Positions 48,575-58,083 of a stretch of 64,000 bases of DNA are shown here, piece by piece; position 1 is the first letter of the stretch; every line of letters starts with the position of its first letter. Origin of the DNA: Paenibacillus pini JCM 16418 (GTDB taxonomy: Bacteria > Bacillota > Bacilli > Paenibacillales > Paenibacillaceae). The position numbers and the translations under genes were made by a program. The DNA lies in the NCBI RefSeq assembly GCF_000576305.1, contig NZ_BAVZ01000002.1:434001-498000 (forward strand). Direction: 5' to 3'. The notes under the pieces are model-generated. The model was not told where the DNA came from. It saw nothing but the letters and a program-made list of their open reading frames with translations, and ran no database searches.

Positions 48575-48604
48575 TTGTTGTTTAGAGGTTAAACTCGGTA
48601 TAAT
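48575..48604 (+). promoter_or_regulatory. candidate sigma-A promoter of the oxidoreductase gene
   Basis: TTGTTG-N18-TATAAT, 46 bases before the ATG at 48651. Confidence 0.5.
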
Positions 48605-48650
48605 GGGTCTTTGTAGGGATTAATCCTAGGGAATAAAGGTGGATGAGTTC

Positions 48651-49610
48651 ATGAACGACAACATCCGTAAGCTGCGAGTTGCCATGATTGGTATGGGCGA
48701 CATTGCTCGTAAAGTGTATTTACCGCTGCTGGCACAGCATAAATATGCAGAAGTGGTAGGTATCATGAGCCGCTCGCAGGCGACGGTGGACGAAGTGGTG
48801 CAAACATACCGTTTTCCACAGGGAACGACGGATTTAGAGACACTATTGTCATGGAATGTGGATGCCGTATTTGTTCATAGTCCCACCGAAACTCATTACG
48901 ATACGGTTATGAAATGTTTACAGAGCGGTCTGAATGTGTACGTGGATAAACCGCTTTCTGGAAATTTGAATGAATCGAAAGAAATGGCTGCTTATGCTGC
49001 TTCTAAAGGATTACTGCTTGCGGTAGGATTCAATCGCCGCTTCGCTCCAATGTATATGCAGGCTAAGCAGTGGATGGAGGATGCTGGGGGATTTGATCAA
49101 TGCTCCGCCGTTAAACATCGTACCCGTCTTCAAGCTTCAAGTAGCAATGACACGATTATGGATGATCTGATCCATGTGCTGGATTTATTGCTATGGTTAT
49201 CGAGTGGAGATTATCAGTTGCTTGAACATCAATTGACGGAAAATGAGCAGGGTCAGATGCTCCACACGTCGGGGATACTAGGTTTAAGTGACAACCGGAT
49301 GGGGAGCTATAGTATGATTAGACGTGCCGGTTCTGATTTGGAAAGAGTAGAGTTACATGGAAATGGACATTCAGCAGAAATTACAAACCTGGAACATGCA
49401 ATATTCCATGCTAAAGGACAATCCGCTCAGACTCAAACGTTTGGTAGTTGGGACACGATTCTGAAGCGGCGCGGGTTTAGTGGGGCAGTGGATCATTTTC
49501 TGGACTGCATCGGCAGCCCACAGCAATGCTCCATTCGTGCTGATCTCGTATTGGACAGCCATATATTAGCGGACGAATTAATAAGAAGGGGAAGTGCGAA
49601 CAATGGATGA
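48651..49610 (+). CDS. Gfo/Idh/MocA-family oxidoreductase
   Basis: This protein has 319 residues from ATG 48651, chosen because aaaggtgg lies 9 bases upstream. The Rossmann motif is AMIGMGDIARK. The nicotinamide-site segment is NVYVDKPLSG, with Asp replacing the usual Glu of the EKP motif. The C-terminal domain carries NRRFAPMY and a HxxD-like DDLIHVLDLL. The sugar substrate is unknown. It overlaps the next gene by eight bases, so the two form an operon. Confidence 0.85.
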   Translation: MNDNIRKLRVAMIGMGDIARKVYLPLLAQHKYAEVVGIMSRSQATVDEVVQTYRFPQGTTDLETLLSWNVDAVFVHSPTETHYDTVMKCLQSGLNVYVDKPLSGNLNESKEMAAYAASKGLLLAVGFNRRFAPMYMQAKQWMEDAGGFDQCSAVKHRTRLQASSSNDTIMDDLIHVLDLLLWLSSGDYQLLEHQLTENEQGQMLHTSGILGLSDNRMGSYSMIRRAGSDLERVELHGNGHSAEITNLEHAIFHAKGQSAQTQTFGSWDTILKRRGFSGAVDHFLDCIGSPQQCSIRADLVLDSHILADELIRRGSANNG

Positions 49611-49944
49611 AGATCATAAATCACTAGAAGATGGGATTGTTGAGAGCTACCGACAAGATGAGGATATGATGATCCTTGTATTTGCTCAGTGGTGTGTTAA
49701 TCAAGGACTAGATCCAGCAGAATTGTACCGTGAGGCCTATCCTCAACAACAGAACAATGAAAGACTAGAGCGGGTACTGGAACTCACTGTCCCTATAGAA
49801 GAAGCGGGACCTATTCCTGACGAGACTGTGTTAGGTGTACTATCGATGTTTGGCAATGATGATTTGGCTTTTATCGTGTCCGATGCCATTGCACGGAGAC
49901 CGAAAACGCATAATGATTATGAATTGATTAGCTATTATACCTAA
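49603..49944 (+). CDS. uncharacterised acidic protein
   Basis: This 113-residue protein starts at ATG 49603 (MDEDHKSLEDGIVESYRQDE), after aaggggaag. It is acidic and has no membrane segment or known motif. It overlaps the upstream oxidoreductase and is followed by a terminator. I do not recognise the family. The YRQDEDMMILVFAQWCVNQ segment suggests a helical small protein. Confidence 0.75.
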   Translation: MDEDHKSLEDGIVESYRQDEDMMILVFAQWCVNQGLDPAELYREAYPQQQNNERLERVLELTVPIEEAGPIPDETVLGVLSMFGNDDLAFIVSDAIARRPKTHNDYELISYYT

Positions 49945-49960
49945 CTATATTGAAGAACAT

Positions 49961-50032
49961 AAATGCACCCTCTGCCATGAGATTGGACAACCTTAGGTTG
50001 ATTCTGAAAATATGGCAGAGGGTGCATTTTTA
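49961..50032. terminator. bidirectional terminator
   Basis: AAATGCACCCTCTGCCAT pairs with ATGGCAGAGGGTGCATTT, with a small inner hairpin CAACCT/AGGTTG. It has T runs on both strands and lies between convergent genes. Confidence 0.92.
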
Positions 50033-50035
50033 TTG

Positions 50036-50854
50036 TTAGATCTGCTCACGGTTATCCATCCTAAATTTCCTAGGTGATGTACCATAGCGTGACCTAAATA
50101 CACGGTGAAAATACGTATAGTTAGCAAAACCCGATGTTTCTGCTATCGTTTCAAGGGACATAGGGCTAAATATAATGCGTTCTTTTGCCATATCTAACCT
50201 GACATCTAACGTATACTGCATAATGCTTGTACCAAAGGTTTCCTTGAACAGATGAACAGCACGGGAAACGCTAATGCCGGCATGAGCGGCAACGTCTTCG
50301 AGTTTAAAAGATAATGAAGCGTTTTCTTCAATATAATGCTTCATTTTATATGCCATATACGTTCTAGGTGTCGTTGCCGGATGCTCATGAAGCAATCGAT
50401 CGGTTTCCAGACATAATATGCGCATGTAATATTCAAGTATTTCAGGATAAGGGTTAGCTATTTTGCGCTGTTCAAGCACGATTTGCCGGAACAGCCCTAA
50501 TATGGTCTCATTTAGAGGTACTTTAATTCTCGTAGGGCGGTTCAGCTTGGACCACCACTCATCAATCCACTCCCCCCCGAAGAAAATGTGATAATCACCG
50601 CTTTCCACGGAAAGTTCTCCCTGTGGGTTAATTTCTTCGTTAATCATTAATTCATAAGGTTGATCTGGTGAATAAATAAGCAGGTCACCGGGTTCGATCA
50701 GAACCATTTTATCGCCAATGCGTGCGCGGCAGCGACCATCCGTTTGTAGACGTAATAAGTAGTTTTTAACTCCGTCCATCTCGACCATATAAAAAGGTTT
50801 ATTGTGAAATGAGTATCCGGCTACTAGGATGTGAACTGAATCTTGGGTGGGCAT
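50036..50854 (-). CDS. AraC-family transcriptional regulator
   Basis: This protein has 272 residues from 50854, chosen because agaaggag precedes the ATG on the minus strand. The N-terminal cupin-like sensor domain (LIEPGDLLIYSPDQPYEL) is followed by the two HTH motifs of AraC (SFKLEDVAAHAGISVSRAVHLFK and SLETIAETSGFANYTYFHRVFR). It lies divergent from, and probably controls, the five-gene sugar oxidation operon at 51002-55715. The inducer is likely a sugar of that pathway. Confidence 0.93.
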   Translation of the reverse strand: MPTQDSVHILVAGYSFHNKPFYMVEMDGVKNYLLRLQTDGRCRARIGDKMVLIEPGDLLIYSPDQPYELMINEEINPQGELSVESGDYHIFFGGEWIDEWWSKLNRPTRIKVPLNETILGLFRQIVLEQRKIANPYPEILEYYMRILCLETDRLLHEHPATTPRTYMAYKMKHYIEENASLSFKLEDVAAHAGISVSRAVHLFKETFGTSIMQYTLDVRLDMAKERIIFSPMSLETIAETSGFANYTYFHRVFRSRYGTSPRKFRMDNREQI

Positions 50855-51001
50855 ATGACGACTCCTTCTAATAAAAAAATAAATATTAACCAGATTGTTC
50901 ATGTTTTAATCATATTATTCATTTTAATATAAATGAATTCAGAATAACATGGTACTAGATTGTTAAGTCCATCTTAAAACATCCTAAGGAGTGTTCACCT
51001 C

Positions 51002-52081
51002 GTGGAAAAGATGAAAGCCGGTATTATCGGCTGTGGTAACATTAGTGCGATCTATTTAGAAAATTTAGCTAAGAGTTCAGAGGTCGAAATCGTTGCTTGT
51101 GCCGATATAAGACTAGATAGGGCGAAAGAGCGTGCGGCAGAGTTCGGTATTGCAAGCGCATACACGCCTGAACAATTACTTGCAGATGAACAAATTGAGC
51201 TTGTTATTAATTTGACGGTACCAAGCAGCCATGCTGCTGTTGATATAGCGGCTCTTGAAGCCGGCAAACATGTATATGCTGAGAAGCCTTTAGCTACATC
51301 GCTACTGGATGCTAAACGGGTGCAGGAGCTAGCAGGCCTTAAAGAACTGCGAATAGGTAGTGCTCCAGATACCTTTCTTGGATCAGGAATTCAAACTGCC
51401 AAAGCAGCCATTGATGCTGGACTAATCGGTCAACCGATCGCGGGTACAGCTTTTATGATGGGAGAAGGACCTGAGGGTTGGCATCCCGATCCTGAGTTTT
51501 TCTACACGCCTGGTGGTGGGCCGATGCTGGATATGGGGCCATATTACTTGACAGCATTAGTGGAACTACTAGGTCCAGTACGCCGTATCAGCGCATCCAC
51601 AGGAGCGCAAATGCCTTCCCGAACGATCGGAAGCGGACCGAAAAGTGGTACACAGATTCCAGTTCAGACTCCGACTCACTTGGCGGGAACGATTGATTTT
51701 GCCAAAGGTGCAATTGTAACGATGATTACTAGCTTTGATATTAAGGGTGGAGCTAATCTGCCATGGATCGAAATCTATGGAACAGCGGGTACGCTTAGCT
51801 TACCCGATCCTAATTTCTTTAATGGTGATGTTCAATTACGCCGCAGTGGTTCTGAGCAGTGGGAAGTACTGACACCCATGTTTGAATGTTCACAAAATGA
51901 ACGTGGACTGGGCGTAAACGATATGGTGGAATCCATTCGGGCCCACAAACTGCACCGGGCCAATGGTCAGCTTGCTTATCATGTACTAGAAGCGATGTAT
52001 GCCTTTGAAAAGTCTTCACTTGCTGGTAGCCATATTGAGCTAGAGAGCCGAGCCGATATGAATATGAGTAATGGAAAATAA
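51002..52081 (+). CDS. Gfo/Idh/MocA-family oxidoreductase
   Basis: This 359-residue NAD(P)-dependent sugar dehydrogenase begins MEKMKAGIIGCGNISAIYLE at GTG 51002 (aaggag 10 bases upstream). It has the EKPLATSL motif near 95 and a C-terminal domain with the active-site region GGGPMLDMGPYYLTAL. It is the first gene of the operon divergent from the AraC gene. Such enzymes commonly oxidise C3 or another hydroxyl of glycosides or inositols; the substrate is unknown here. Confidence 0.9.
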   Translation: MEKMKAGIIGCGNISAIYLENLAKSSEVEIVACADIRLDRAKERAAEFGIASAYTPEQLLADEQIELVINLTVPSSHAAVDIAALEAGKHVYAEKPLATSLLDAKRVQELAGLKELRIGSAPDTFLGSGIQTAKAAIDAGLIGQPIAGTAFMMGEGPEGWHPDPEFFYTPGGGPMLDMGPYYLTALVELLGPVRRISASTGAQMPSRTIGSGPKSGTQIPVQTPTHLAGTIDFAKGAIVTMITSFDIKGGANLPWIEIYGTAGTLSLPDPNFFNGDVQLRRSGSEQWEVLTPMFECSQNERGLGVNDMVESIRAHKLHRANGQLAYHVLEAMYAFEKSSLAGSHIELESRADMNMSNGK

Positions 52082-52117
52082 ATCTTAATAACCTTAACGA
52101 AATAGGAGTGATCCGTG

Positions 52118-52885
52118 ATGTTAAAAGTAGGTTTGCAGTTGTACACAGTTCGTGAAGAGATGGAAGCAGATTTTGAAGGTACCCTGAAGAGAGTAGCTGA
52201 ACTTGGTTATCAGGGAGTGGAGTTTCATACCTTCTTCGGACGCTCCAGTGAAGAGGTGCAAAAGCTACTAACCGAAAACGGTTTAGTCGCGTTAGGTACT
52301 CATATCAGCTACGATCGTATGTTAACCACATTAGATGAGGAAATTGTATATAACCGTGAAATTGGCAACAAGAATTTGATTATTCCTTATTTGGGTGAGG
52401 AACAACGGAATTGGTCCGAGGTATTTAACAATTTGAAGCAAATCGGTGCGAAATGCCGCGAGCAAGGTGCAGTATTACTCTATCATAACCATGAATTTGA
52501 ACTCACAGAGTCTTATGGAGAGCACGCGGTATTTGATGCGATGTATGCAGAGGTTCCAGCAGATCAGCTTCAAGTCGAAATGGATACATGCTGGGTATAC
52601 TATGGCGGATATGATCCCGTAGCCTATATAGCTAAATACGCGGGTCGTTTGCCGATCATCCATTTGAAGGATATGAAAACCTTACCAGATGGTACAGCTA
52701 AGACGGTTGAGCTTGGCAAAGGTGAAGTTAAGCTTGAAGCGATTTCGAACGCAGCAAACGAAGCTGGAGTAGAGTGGATCGTCGTGGAACAGGATTATTG
52801 CGAGAATCCACCACTTGAAAGTATCGCTACGAGTATGGAATGGATTAAAAATTATGCGAAAAACGGGGGATCTGTTCATGTCTAA
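52118..52885 (+). CDS. sugar phosphate isomerase/epimerase (xylose isomerase-like TIM barrel)
   Basis: This protein has 255 residues from ATG 52118, with aggag 9 bases before. Segments VGLQLYTVREEME, HNHEFEL, VEMDTCWVYYGG, IHLKDMK and WIVVEQD contain the acidic and His metal ligands of the family. Members isomerise or epimerise keto-sugars, or in newer pathways act as lyases or subunits for 3-keto-glycosides. It lies between two oxidoreductases and overlaps the second by eight bases. Confidence 0.9.
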   Translation: MLKVGLQLYTVREEMEADFEGTLKRVAELGYQGVEFHTFFGRSSEEVQKLLTENGLVALGTHISYDRMLTTLDEEIVYNREIGNKNLIIPYLGEEQRNWSEVFNNLKQIGAKCREQGAVLLYHNHEFELTESYGEHAVFDAMYAEVPADQLQVEMDTCWVYYGGYDPVAYIAKYAGRLPIIHLKDMKTLPDGTAKTVELGKGEVKLEAISNAANEAGVEWIVVEQDYCENPPLESIATSMEWIKNYAKNGGSVHV

Positions 52886-53969
52886 TTCAACTCAAACATT
52901 AAAAATTGCCATTATCGGCTGTGGAGGTATTGCTGAAGGTAAGCATATGCCTAGCCTAGCCAAACAGAAACAGGCTGAGATGGTAGCTTTCTGCGATATC
53001 ATACAAGAACGTGCTGAAAAGGCAGCAGCAAAATTCGGAAATGAAGGTGCTAAAGTATATACCGATTTCCGCGAATTGTTACAAGATGAAAGCATCGATG
53101 TGGTCCATGTGTGTACTCCAAATGACTCACATTCCTTCATTACAATCGCAGCATTGGAATCTGGGAAGCATGTAATGTGTGAGAAACCTATGGCTAAAAC
53201 AGCGGCAGAAGCTAAGGAAATGGTTGAAGCAGCAAAACGTACTGGTAAGAAGCTAACTATTGGATATCAGAACCGCTTCCGCGATGACAGCCAGTATCTC
53301 AAACAATTATGCGAAAATGGAGAGTTGGGTGACATATACCTCGGGAAGGCATTAGCCATACGCCGCCGTGCAGTACCAACATGGGGTGTTTTCTTAGACG
53401 AGGAGAAGCAAGGTGGAGGACCGCTAATAGATATTGGCACACATGCTCTTGATTTAACACTTTGGCTAATGGATAATTACAAACCGAAGAGTGTTATGGG
53501 TTCAACCTTCCACAAGCTTGGACATAAAGAAAATGCGGCCAATGCCTTCGGTCCATGGGATCCGAAACAATTTAAAGTAGAAGATTCTGCTTTTGGTTTT
53601 ATTACTATGGAGAACGGAGCTACCATTGTACTAGAATCTAGCTGGGCGCTGAATGTGGTAGAAACGGGAGAAGCTAAGACGATTCTCGCGGGAACAGAAG
53701 GCGGAGCAGACATGAAAGACGGATTGCGGATTAACGGTGAGAAAATGAGTCGTCTGTACGAAACAAACATTGATCTTGGAGCAGGCGGGGTTGCATTCTA
53801 TGACGGTGAAACAGAAACGGATGCAGATCGTGAGCAGCGTTTGTGGCTACAAGCGGTTATTGAAGATACAGCACCTGTAGTTAAACCGGAGCAGGCATTT
53901 GTCGTAACTCAAATCTTAGAGGCTATTTACGAATCAGCCAAAACAGGTAAAGCAGTATATTTTGAATAA
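52878..53969 (+). CDS. Gfo/Idh/MocA-family oxidoreductase
   Basis: This 363-residue protein starts at ATG 52878 (MSNSTQTLKIAIIGCGGIAEG), with ggggga upstream and eight bases of overlap with the preceding gene. The nucleotide-binding GCGGIAEGKHMPS, the HVMCEKPMAKT motif and the active-site GGGPLIDIGTHALDL are clear. It is a second, distinct dehydrogenase in the operon and could act on a different carbon or in the reverse direction, as in oxidation-elimination-reduction schemes. Confidence 0.92.
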   Translation: MSNSTQTLKIAIIGCGGIAEGKHMPSLAKQKQAEMVAFCDIIQERAEKAAAKFGNEGAKVYTDFRELLQDESIDVVHVCTPNDSHSFITIAALESGKHVMCEKPMAKTAAEAKEMVEAAKRTGKKLTIGYQNRFRDDSQYLKQLCENGELGDIYLGKALAIRRRAVPTWGVFLDEEKQGGGPLIDIGTHALDLTLWLMDNYKPKSVMGSTFHKLGHKENAANAFGPWDPKQFKVEDSAFGFITMENGATIVLESSWALNVVETGEAKTILAGTEGGADMKDGLRINGEKMSRLYETNIDLGAGGVAFYDGETETDADREQRLWLQAVIEDTAPVVKPEQAFVVTQILEAIYESAKTGKAVYFE

Positions 53970-53993
53970 ATTTTAGTCTTAGGAGGATTCATT

Positions 53994-54962
53994 ATGAAAC
54001 TTGGTGTATTTATGGTGCTATTTGGAGGCCGCAAACTAGAAGATGCGCTGGATTATGTCGCTTCCAAAGGTCTAAAAGCTGTTGAAATCGGTGCAGGTGG
54101 AAATCCGGGTAAGGCTCACTGCGATCCAGCAGAGCTTCTGAGTAACCCTACTGCGATTAAAGAATTTAAAAAAGCTGTTGAATCTCGTGGTCTGACGATT
54201 AGCGCATTAAGCGTTCATGGTAATCCACTTCATCCGCAGAAGCATATCGCTAAATCAGAGCATGATGATTTCGTAAATGCGGTTAAATTAGCTGAGCAAC
54301 TGGAAGTATCTGTTGTGAACACTTTCTCCGGTTGTCCAGGAGACCATGAGGATGCGAAATATCCGAACTGGCCTGTAGCTCCATGGCCAAATGATTTTCA
54401 AGAAATTCTAACATGGCAGTGGGAGAATAAAGTTATCCCTTACTGGACTGAGCAAGCCAAGTTTGCTAAAGATCATCATGTGAAAATCGGACTCGAACTA
54501 CATGGTGGATTCTCTGTTCATACACCTGCTACGCTACTACGTCTACGTGAAGCTGCTGGCGAAACAATCGGCGCCAATCTTGATCCAAGTCACATGTGGT
54601 GGCAAGGAATTGATCCGGTGCAAGCTATTCACATTTTGGGACGCGCTGGAGCGATTCATCATTTCCATGCTAAAGATACAGTTATTGATCCAATCAATGT
54701 GAATAAATACGGTTTAACAGATATGCAGCCATATACGAATATGCTGGATCGGGCTTGGCAGTTCCGCAGTGTAGGTTACGGCCATGACCTTAAAACATGG
54801 GCAGATATTATTAGTGCACTACGTCTTGTAGGCTATGATTATGTAGTTAGCATCGAGCATGAAGATGGTCTAATGTCTGTGGAAGAGGGATTCTCTAAAG
54901 CCGTTAATAATTTGCAACAAGTATTAATTGAAGAGCCGCTGGGAGATATGTGGTGGGTTTAG
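53994..54962 (+). CDS. sugar phosphate isomerase/epimerase
   Basis: This 322-residue xylose-isomerase-like TIM barrel has metal-ligand segments IGLELHGGFS, GANLDPSHMWWQG, IHHFHAKDT and VSIEHEDG. It is longer than the first isomerase-like gene of the operon and has a strong ribosome site (aggagg). With the two dehydrogenases it points to conversion of an oxidised sugar. Relatives in Paenibacillus are often near ThuA genes. Confidence 0.92.
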   Translation: MKLGVFMVLFGGRKLEDALDYVASKGLKAVEIGAGGNPGKAHCDPAELLSNPTAIKEFKKAVESRGLTISALSVHGNPLHPQKHIAKSEHDDFVNAVKLAEQLEVSVVNTFSGCPGDHEDAKYPNWPVAPWPNDFQEILTWQWENKVIPYWTEQAKFAKDHHVKIGLELHGGFSVHTPATLLRLREAAGETIGANLDPSHMWWQGIDPVQAIHILGRAGAIHHFHAKDTVIDPINVNKYGLTDMQPYTNMLDRAWQFRSVGYGHDLKTWADIISALRLVGYDYVVSIEHEDGLMSVEEGFSKAVNNLQQVLIEEPLGDMWWV

Positions 54963-54986
54963 AACCTTTAAGCTGGGGGATATTAA

Positions 54987-55715
54987 ATGATTAATGTAAC
55001 GATATGGAATGAATTTGAACATGAAAAGACAGACGATGAAGTTAAAGCGATTTACCCAAACGGTATTCATGTTGCTTTAGCTGAAGGGATGAACGGTCAT
55101 GGATTTGCGATTTCAACAGCAACGCTGGATCAGGATGAGCATGGCCTCACGGAAGAAGTACTGAAATCAACCGATGTGCTCTTGTGGTGGGGACATCAGG
55201 CTCATGACCGTGTAAATGATGAAATTGTGGCTCGAGTAGTAAAACGAGTTCACGAGGGCATGGGACTCATTGTTCTTCACTCAGGTCATTTCTCCAAACC
55301 GTTCAAAGCACTAATGGGTACTAGCTGTGATTTGAAGTGGAGAGAAGCTGGGGAACAGGAAATCATTTGGAACGTCAATCCGTCGCATCCCATTGCTGAA
55401 GGCGTTGACAGTAAGTTGATTCTGGAGCATGAGGAAATGTATGGAGAATTTTTCGATATTCCTACACCAGATGAACTTGTATTTATTAGTAATTTTGAGG
55501 GCGGGGAAGTGTTCCGTAGTGGTTGTACCTTTAGACGTGGACAAGGGAAGATCTTTTACTTCCGTCCAGGTCATGAGACGTACCCAACCTACTATAATCC
55601 GGAGATTCTAAAAGTCATTACGAATGCAGTGAAGTGGGCTTATCCAACAAGTTCACCTGCACCGGTGTATGGTAATAGTCAGCCTATTCGAGAGCTTAAA
55701 ATACCCGTAGTATAA
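54987..55715 (+). CDS. ThuA-domain protein
   Basis: This 242-residue protein of the ThuA/class I glutamine-amidotransferase-like fold has segments [27 protein letters not shown] and [24 protein letters not shown]. In Rhizobium ThuA works with the dehydrogenase ThuB on trehalose-type disaccharides through 3-keto intermediates. Here it ends an operon with two dehydrogenases and two isomerases, so a 3-keto-sugar pathway is plausible. There is no transporter in the operon. Confidence 0.9.
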   Translation: MINVTIWNEFEHEKTDDEVKAIYPNGIHVALAEGMNGHGFAISTATLDQDEHGLTEEVLKSTDVLLWWGHQAHDRVNDEIVARVVKRVHEGMGLIVLHSGHFSKPFKALMGTSCDLKWREAGEQEIIWNVNPSHPIAEGVDSKLILEHEEMYGEFFDIPTPDELVFISNFEGGEVFRSGCTFRRGQGKIFYFRPGHETYPTYYNPEILKVITNAVKWAYPTSSPAPVYGNSQPIRELKIPVV

Positions 55716-55780
55716 CGCCGTCCTAATCTTTTGACTTATAATGTAACGATACTACAATCAAGTATAAATGATCTAACAGC

Positions 55781-55811
55781 AAAGAGCGGCTGAATTCAGT
55801 CGCTCTTTGCT
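55781..55811. terminator. terminator of the sugar operon
   Basis: AAAGAGCG(g)CTGAATTCAG(t)CGCTCTTT is a near-perfect 28-base palindrome ending in Ts, 65 bases after the thuA-like stop. Confidence 0.85.
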
Positions 55812-55835
55812 GTATACTAACAAGAAATGTTTTCA

Positions 55836-55862
55836 TTTCATTAAATATATGTTAAAATGAAA
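55836..55862. promoter_or_regulatory. candidate operator upstream of the HxlR gene
   Basis: TTTCATT and AATGAAA form 7-bp inverted arms around a 13-base AT-rich centre, 64 bases before the HxlR start. Its size and place suit an autoregulatory operator. Confidence 0.4.
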
Positions 55863-55925
55863 TATACTAACTAAACGTAAGCTTTAATGCATGCACTAAA
55901 ATGACTCTGTAAAGAGGTGAAGATC

Positions 55926-56255
55926 ATGAAGAGTCAGGAAACAACACATACTCAGACATATATGTGTCCACGTTTTGAAACTGCGTTTTCATTTCTCGGC
56001 AAACGTTGGAATGGATTGATTATTCAAACGTTAATGAGCGGTCCAAAGCGGTTTAAGGATATTTCCCATCTCATTCCTTCCATGAGTGATAAAATGCTAT
56101 CTGAACGTATGAAAGACTTGGAAACCGGGGGAATCCTGGTTCGTCATGTTTACCCTGAAACTCCTGTTCGTATTGAATATGAACTAACAGATAAAGGTAA
56201 GGCTCTGCGCCCTGTTATGGAGCAAGTACAAAATTGGGCAGAGGAATGGGTATGA
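55926..56255 (+). CDS. HxlR-family transcriptional regulator
   Basis: This protein has 109 residues from ATG 55926 (gaggtgaag upstream). It is a winged-helix HxlR/DUF24 protein with the Cys at the start of helix 1 (TYMCPRFETAFSFLGKRWN) that senses redox or electrophile stress in several members. The motif DKMLSERMKDLETGGILVRHVYPETPVRIEY is typical. The target gene is unclear, since the next gene is separated by a terminator. Confidence 0.9.
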   Translation: MKSQETTHTQTYMCPRFETAFSFLGKRWNGLIIQTLMSGPKRFKDISHLIPSMSDKMLSERMKDLETGGILVRHVYPETPVRIEYELTDKGKALRPVMEQVQNWAEEWV

Positions 56256-56287
56256 CTTACGCGAATATTATAGACAATAGATGAACG

Positions 56288-56318
56288 ACCTTCCTTGGAG
56301 ACAGGGAGGTTTTTTTTG
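56288..56318 (+). terminator. terminator after the HxlR gene
   Basis: ACCTTCC pairs with GGGAGGT (one G-U pair) and is followed by eight Ts. Confidence 0.75.
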
Positions 56319-56406
56319 TATCGCTAAGCTGTGGACTTGCACCTCGTGACCCTTTCTGTAGTATAATTGGAAATAAACTGTATTTTGGTGTAGAAGGAGG
56401 CGGATG

Positions 56407-57129
56407 ATGGTACGGAAAATGGTCCTTTCCCAACAGATTAGTTATGGAAAAGAGGAATTTCTTGAACTTGAAAGCGCTTCTGTGAAAGTGAAGCAAATTT
56501 ATGACAAGGCGTTCAAGATGCTGCACCGCTATTTACCAGAATCAGTATGGAAATTTTGGATTGGTGTGCCACCGTCGCAGATAAAGAAGAATTCTGAGGA
56601 TGGCGACATTCAAGAAGGGACCATTTTTCAAAAATGGATTCAAGGCCCTTCAGGATGGAAATGCATAGGTTGCGAGATGCATCACGTGGAGAACATTATA
56701 CCAGAAACAGACGAGACTCCTTATAAACATGAATATATTTTTCATAATGGCCGGCTGCAAAGTATGCTCTTGCAGGTTATTATTTGGTCACAGTTTGAGG
56801 AGATTACAATGTTCAGACCGTTTTTGGGCGATGTTCCATTTTATACAGATGAAGAGATGAAGATTATATCTTCTTATTTCGTACCCACCTATGTTAGTGA
56901 AACCCCGTTGAAACAATTAGGCAAACCATATAAGAAACATGCTATGAAATTTCCTGTATATCAGGAATTCATATCTGCACCACCACTTGTGATGCATTCC
57001 GATGGCGAAGTGCAAGAAGGTACTTGGATGACTGGCGTATATGTAGACCAGACGAATTTTCTTAGGTTAGGACCTTATTTAAAGAATATAGATGGGCGCC
57101 GGACGTTTATGGAGGCGTTTATTGATTAA
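56407..57129 (+). CDS. uncharacterised soluble protein
   Basis: This protein has 240 residues from ATG 56407, six bases after aaggagg. A TATAAT lies at 56362-56367. I do not recognise the family. It is rich in aromatic residues and Lys, with no signal peptide and no membrane helices. Segments such as IFQKWIQGPSGWKCIGCEMH and GTWMTGVYVDQTNFLRLGPY stand out. CIGCEMHHVE might bind a metal, but this is only a Cys/His cluster. No functional context is visible. Confidence 0.75.
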   Translation: MVRKMVLSQQISYGKEEFLELESASVKVKQIYDKAFKMLHRYLPESVWKFWIGVPPSQIKKNSEDGDIQEGTIFQKWIQGPSGWKCIGCEMHHVENIIPETDETPYKHEYIFHNGRLQSMLLQVIIWSQFEEITMFRPFLGDVPFYTDEEMKIISSYFVPTYVSETPLKQLGKPYKKHAMKFPVYQEFISAPPLVMHSDGEVQEGTWMTGVYVDQTNFLRLGPYLKNIDGRRTFMEAFID

Positions 57130-57309
57130 GTAATGATGAAAATCATGACCAAAACGTGTATATTTGAAGTTAATTTTACATGAAGGAGAGTGTATGGCTG
57201 TCGATAGTCTATATGAATCTATGTTAAAATAGAGTTCTCAGAATGTTGGGGAGCTCTCTTTGTGTTGAGAGAAAATGGTATGATGTTGATGAATTAAGGA
57301 CGGTGTTAC

Positions 57310-58008
57310 ATGAGGAATAGATTCAAATTTTGTACAATATTGATGATTATAAGTTTGATCCTTCTGGCAGGCTGCAATAAAAATCAGGAAGTGCGTATTT
57401 ATTCTAGCGATATTAACTCCAGTATTTCCCTCACAGAGAAGGAAGATTTCTTCTCCATAGATGTTATTAATGATTTAGAGAAATATTTACGCCAGGGAGT
57501 TTCCATAAATGAAGGTCTGAGGAATAGTGGTATCGTGGATTTTGATGAAGCGGGTAACATTGAAACTATAAATCATGTTTCTTTGGCAACACCATTTACA
57601 TGGCGTCTCGAAATCAATGGCAAGAAGATGGAGGCCTCAAATTTCAATACGGTGTTAAAAACGAATGATGAAATTGCAATCTCCATCCAATCTACAGAAC
57701 AGAAGAAAGATGATAAATCGCTTAAATTTATTATTTTAAAATTGAATGGAGACAGCATTAACCGCGAGCTTAATCATTCCTATGTCATACCGTTTGTGCC
57801 TGAACAAAGCGTAAGGGATATCGTTAAATATAACGATCTGGTGGAACTAACCGCAAACAACAAATTTATTGATACAGTACGAGGCTACAGTCCCAAAGCC
57901 ATAGAGAAATGGGTTATTAAAGTTAACGGCAAAGAGTTAATAGAAAATGGTCTTGATATGAAGCTTACTCCTCAGGATGAAGTTGAGATCCTGCTAGAAC
58001 GAATTTAG
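57310..58008 (+). CDS. predicted lipoprotein with two DUF4430-like repeats
   Basis: This 232-residue protein has a lipoprotein signal (ILMIISLILLAGC, lipobox LAGC, Cys21). Two similar C-terminal-type units follow: TPFTWRLEINGKKMEASNFN with LKTNDEIAISI, and IEKWVIKVNGKELIENGLDM with LTPQDEVEILL. This pattern recalls the W...VNG units of DUF4430/ubiquitin-like extracellular domains. Such domains occur in corrinoid-binding and surface proteins. The role here is unknown. A hairpin (57230-57262) lies before the gene. Confidence 0.72.
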   Translation: MRNRFKFCTILMIISLILLAGCNKNQEVRIYSSDINSSISLTEKEDFFSIDVINDLEKYLRQGVSINEGLRNSGIVDFDEAGNIETINHVSLATPFTWRLEINGKKMEASNFNTVLKTNDEIAISIQSTEQKKDDKSLKFIILKLNGDSINRELNHSYVIPFVPEQSVRDIVKYNDLVELTANNKFIDTVRGYSPKAIEKWVIKVNGKELIENGLDMKLTPQDEVEILLERI

Positions 58009-58083
58009 CAATCATACATAAGCCGTTGTAAATTAGATATCTGAAACCACATGGAAAGTTTAGGTGTTGCACAAGTGATTATT

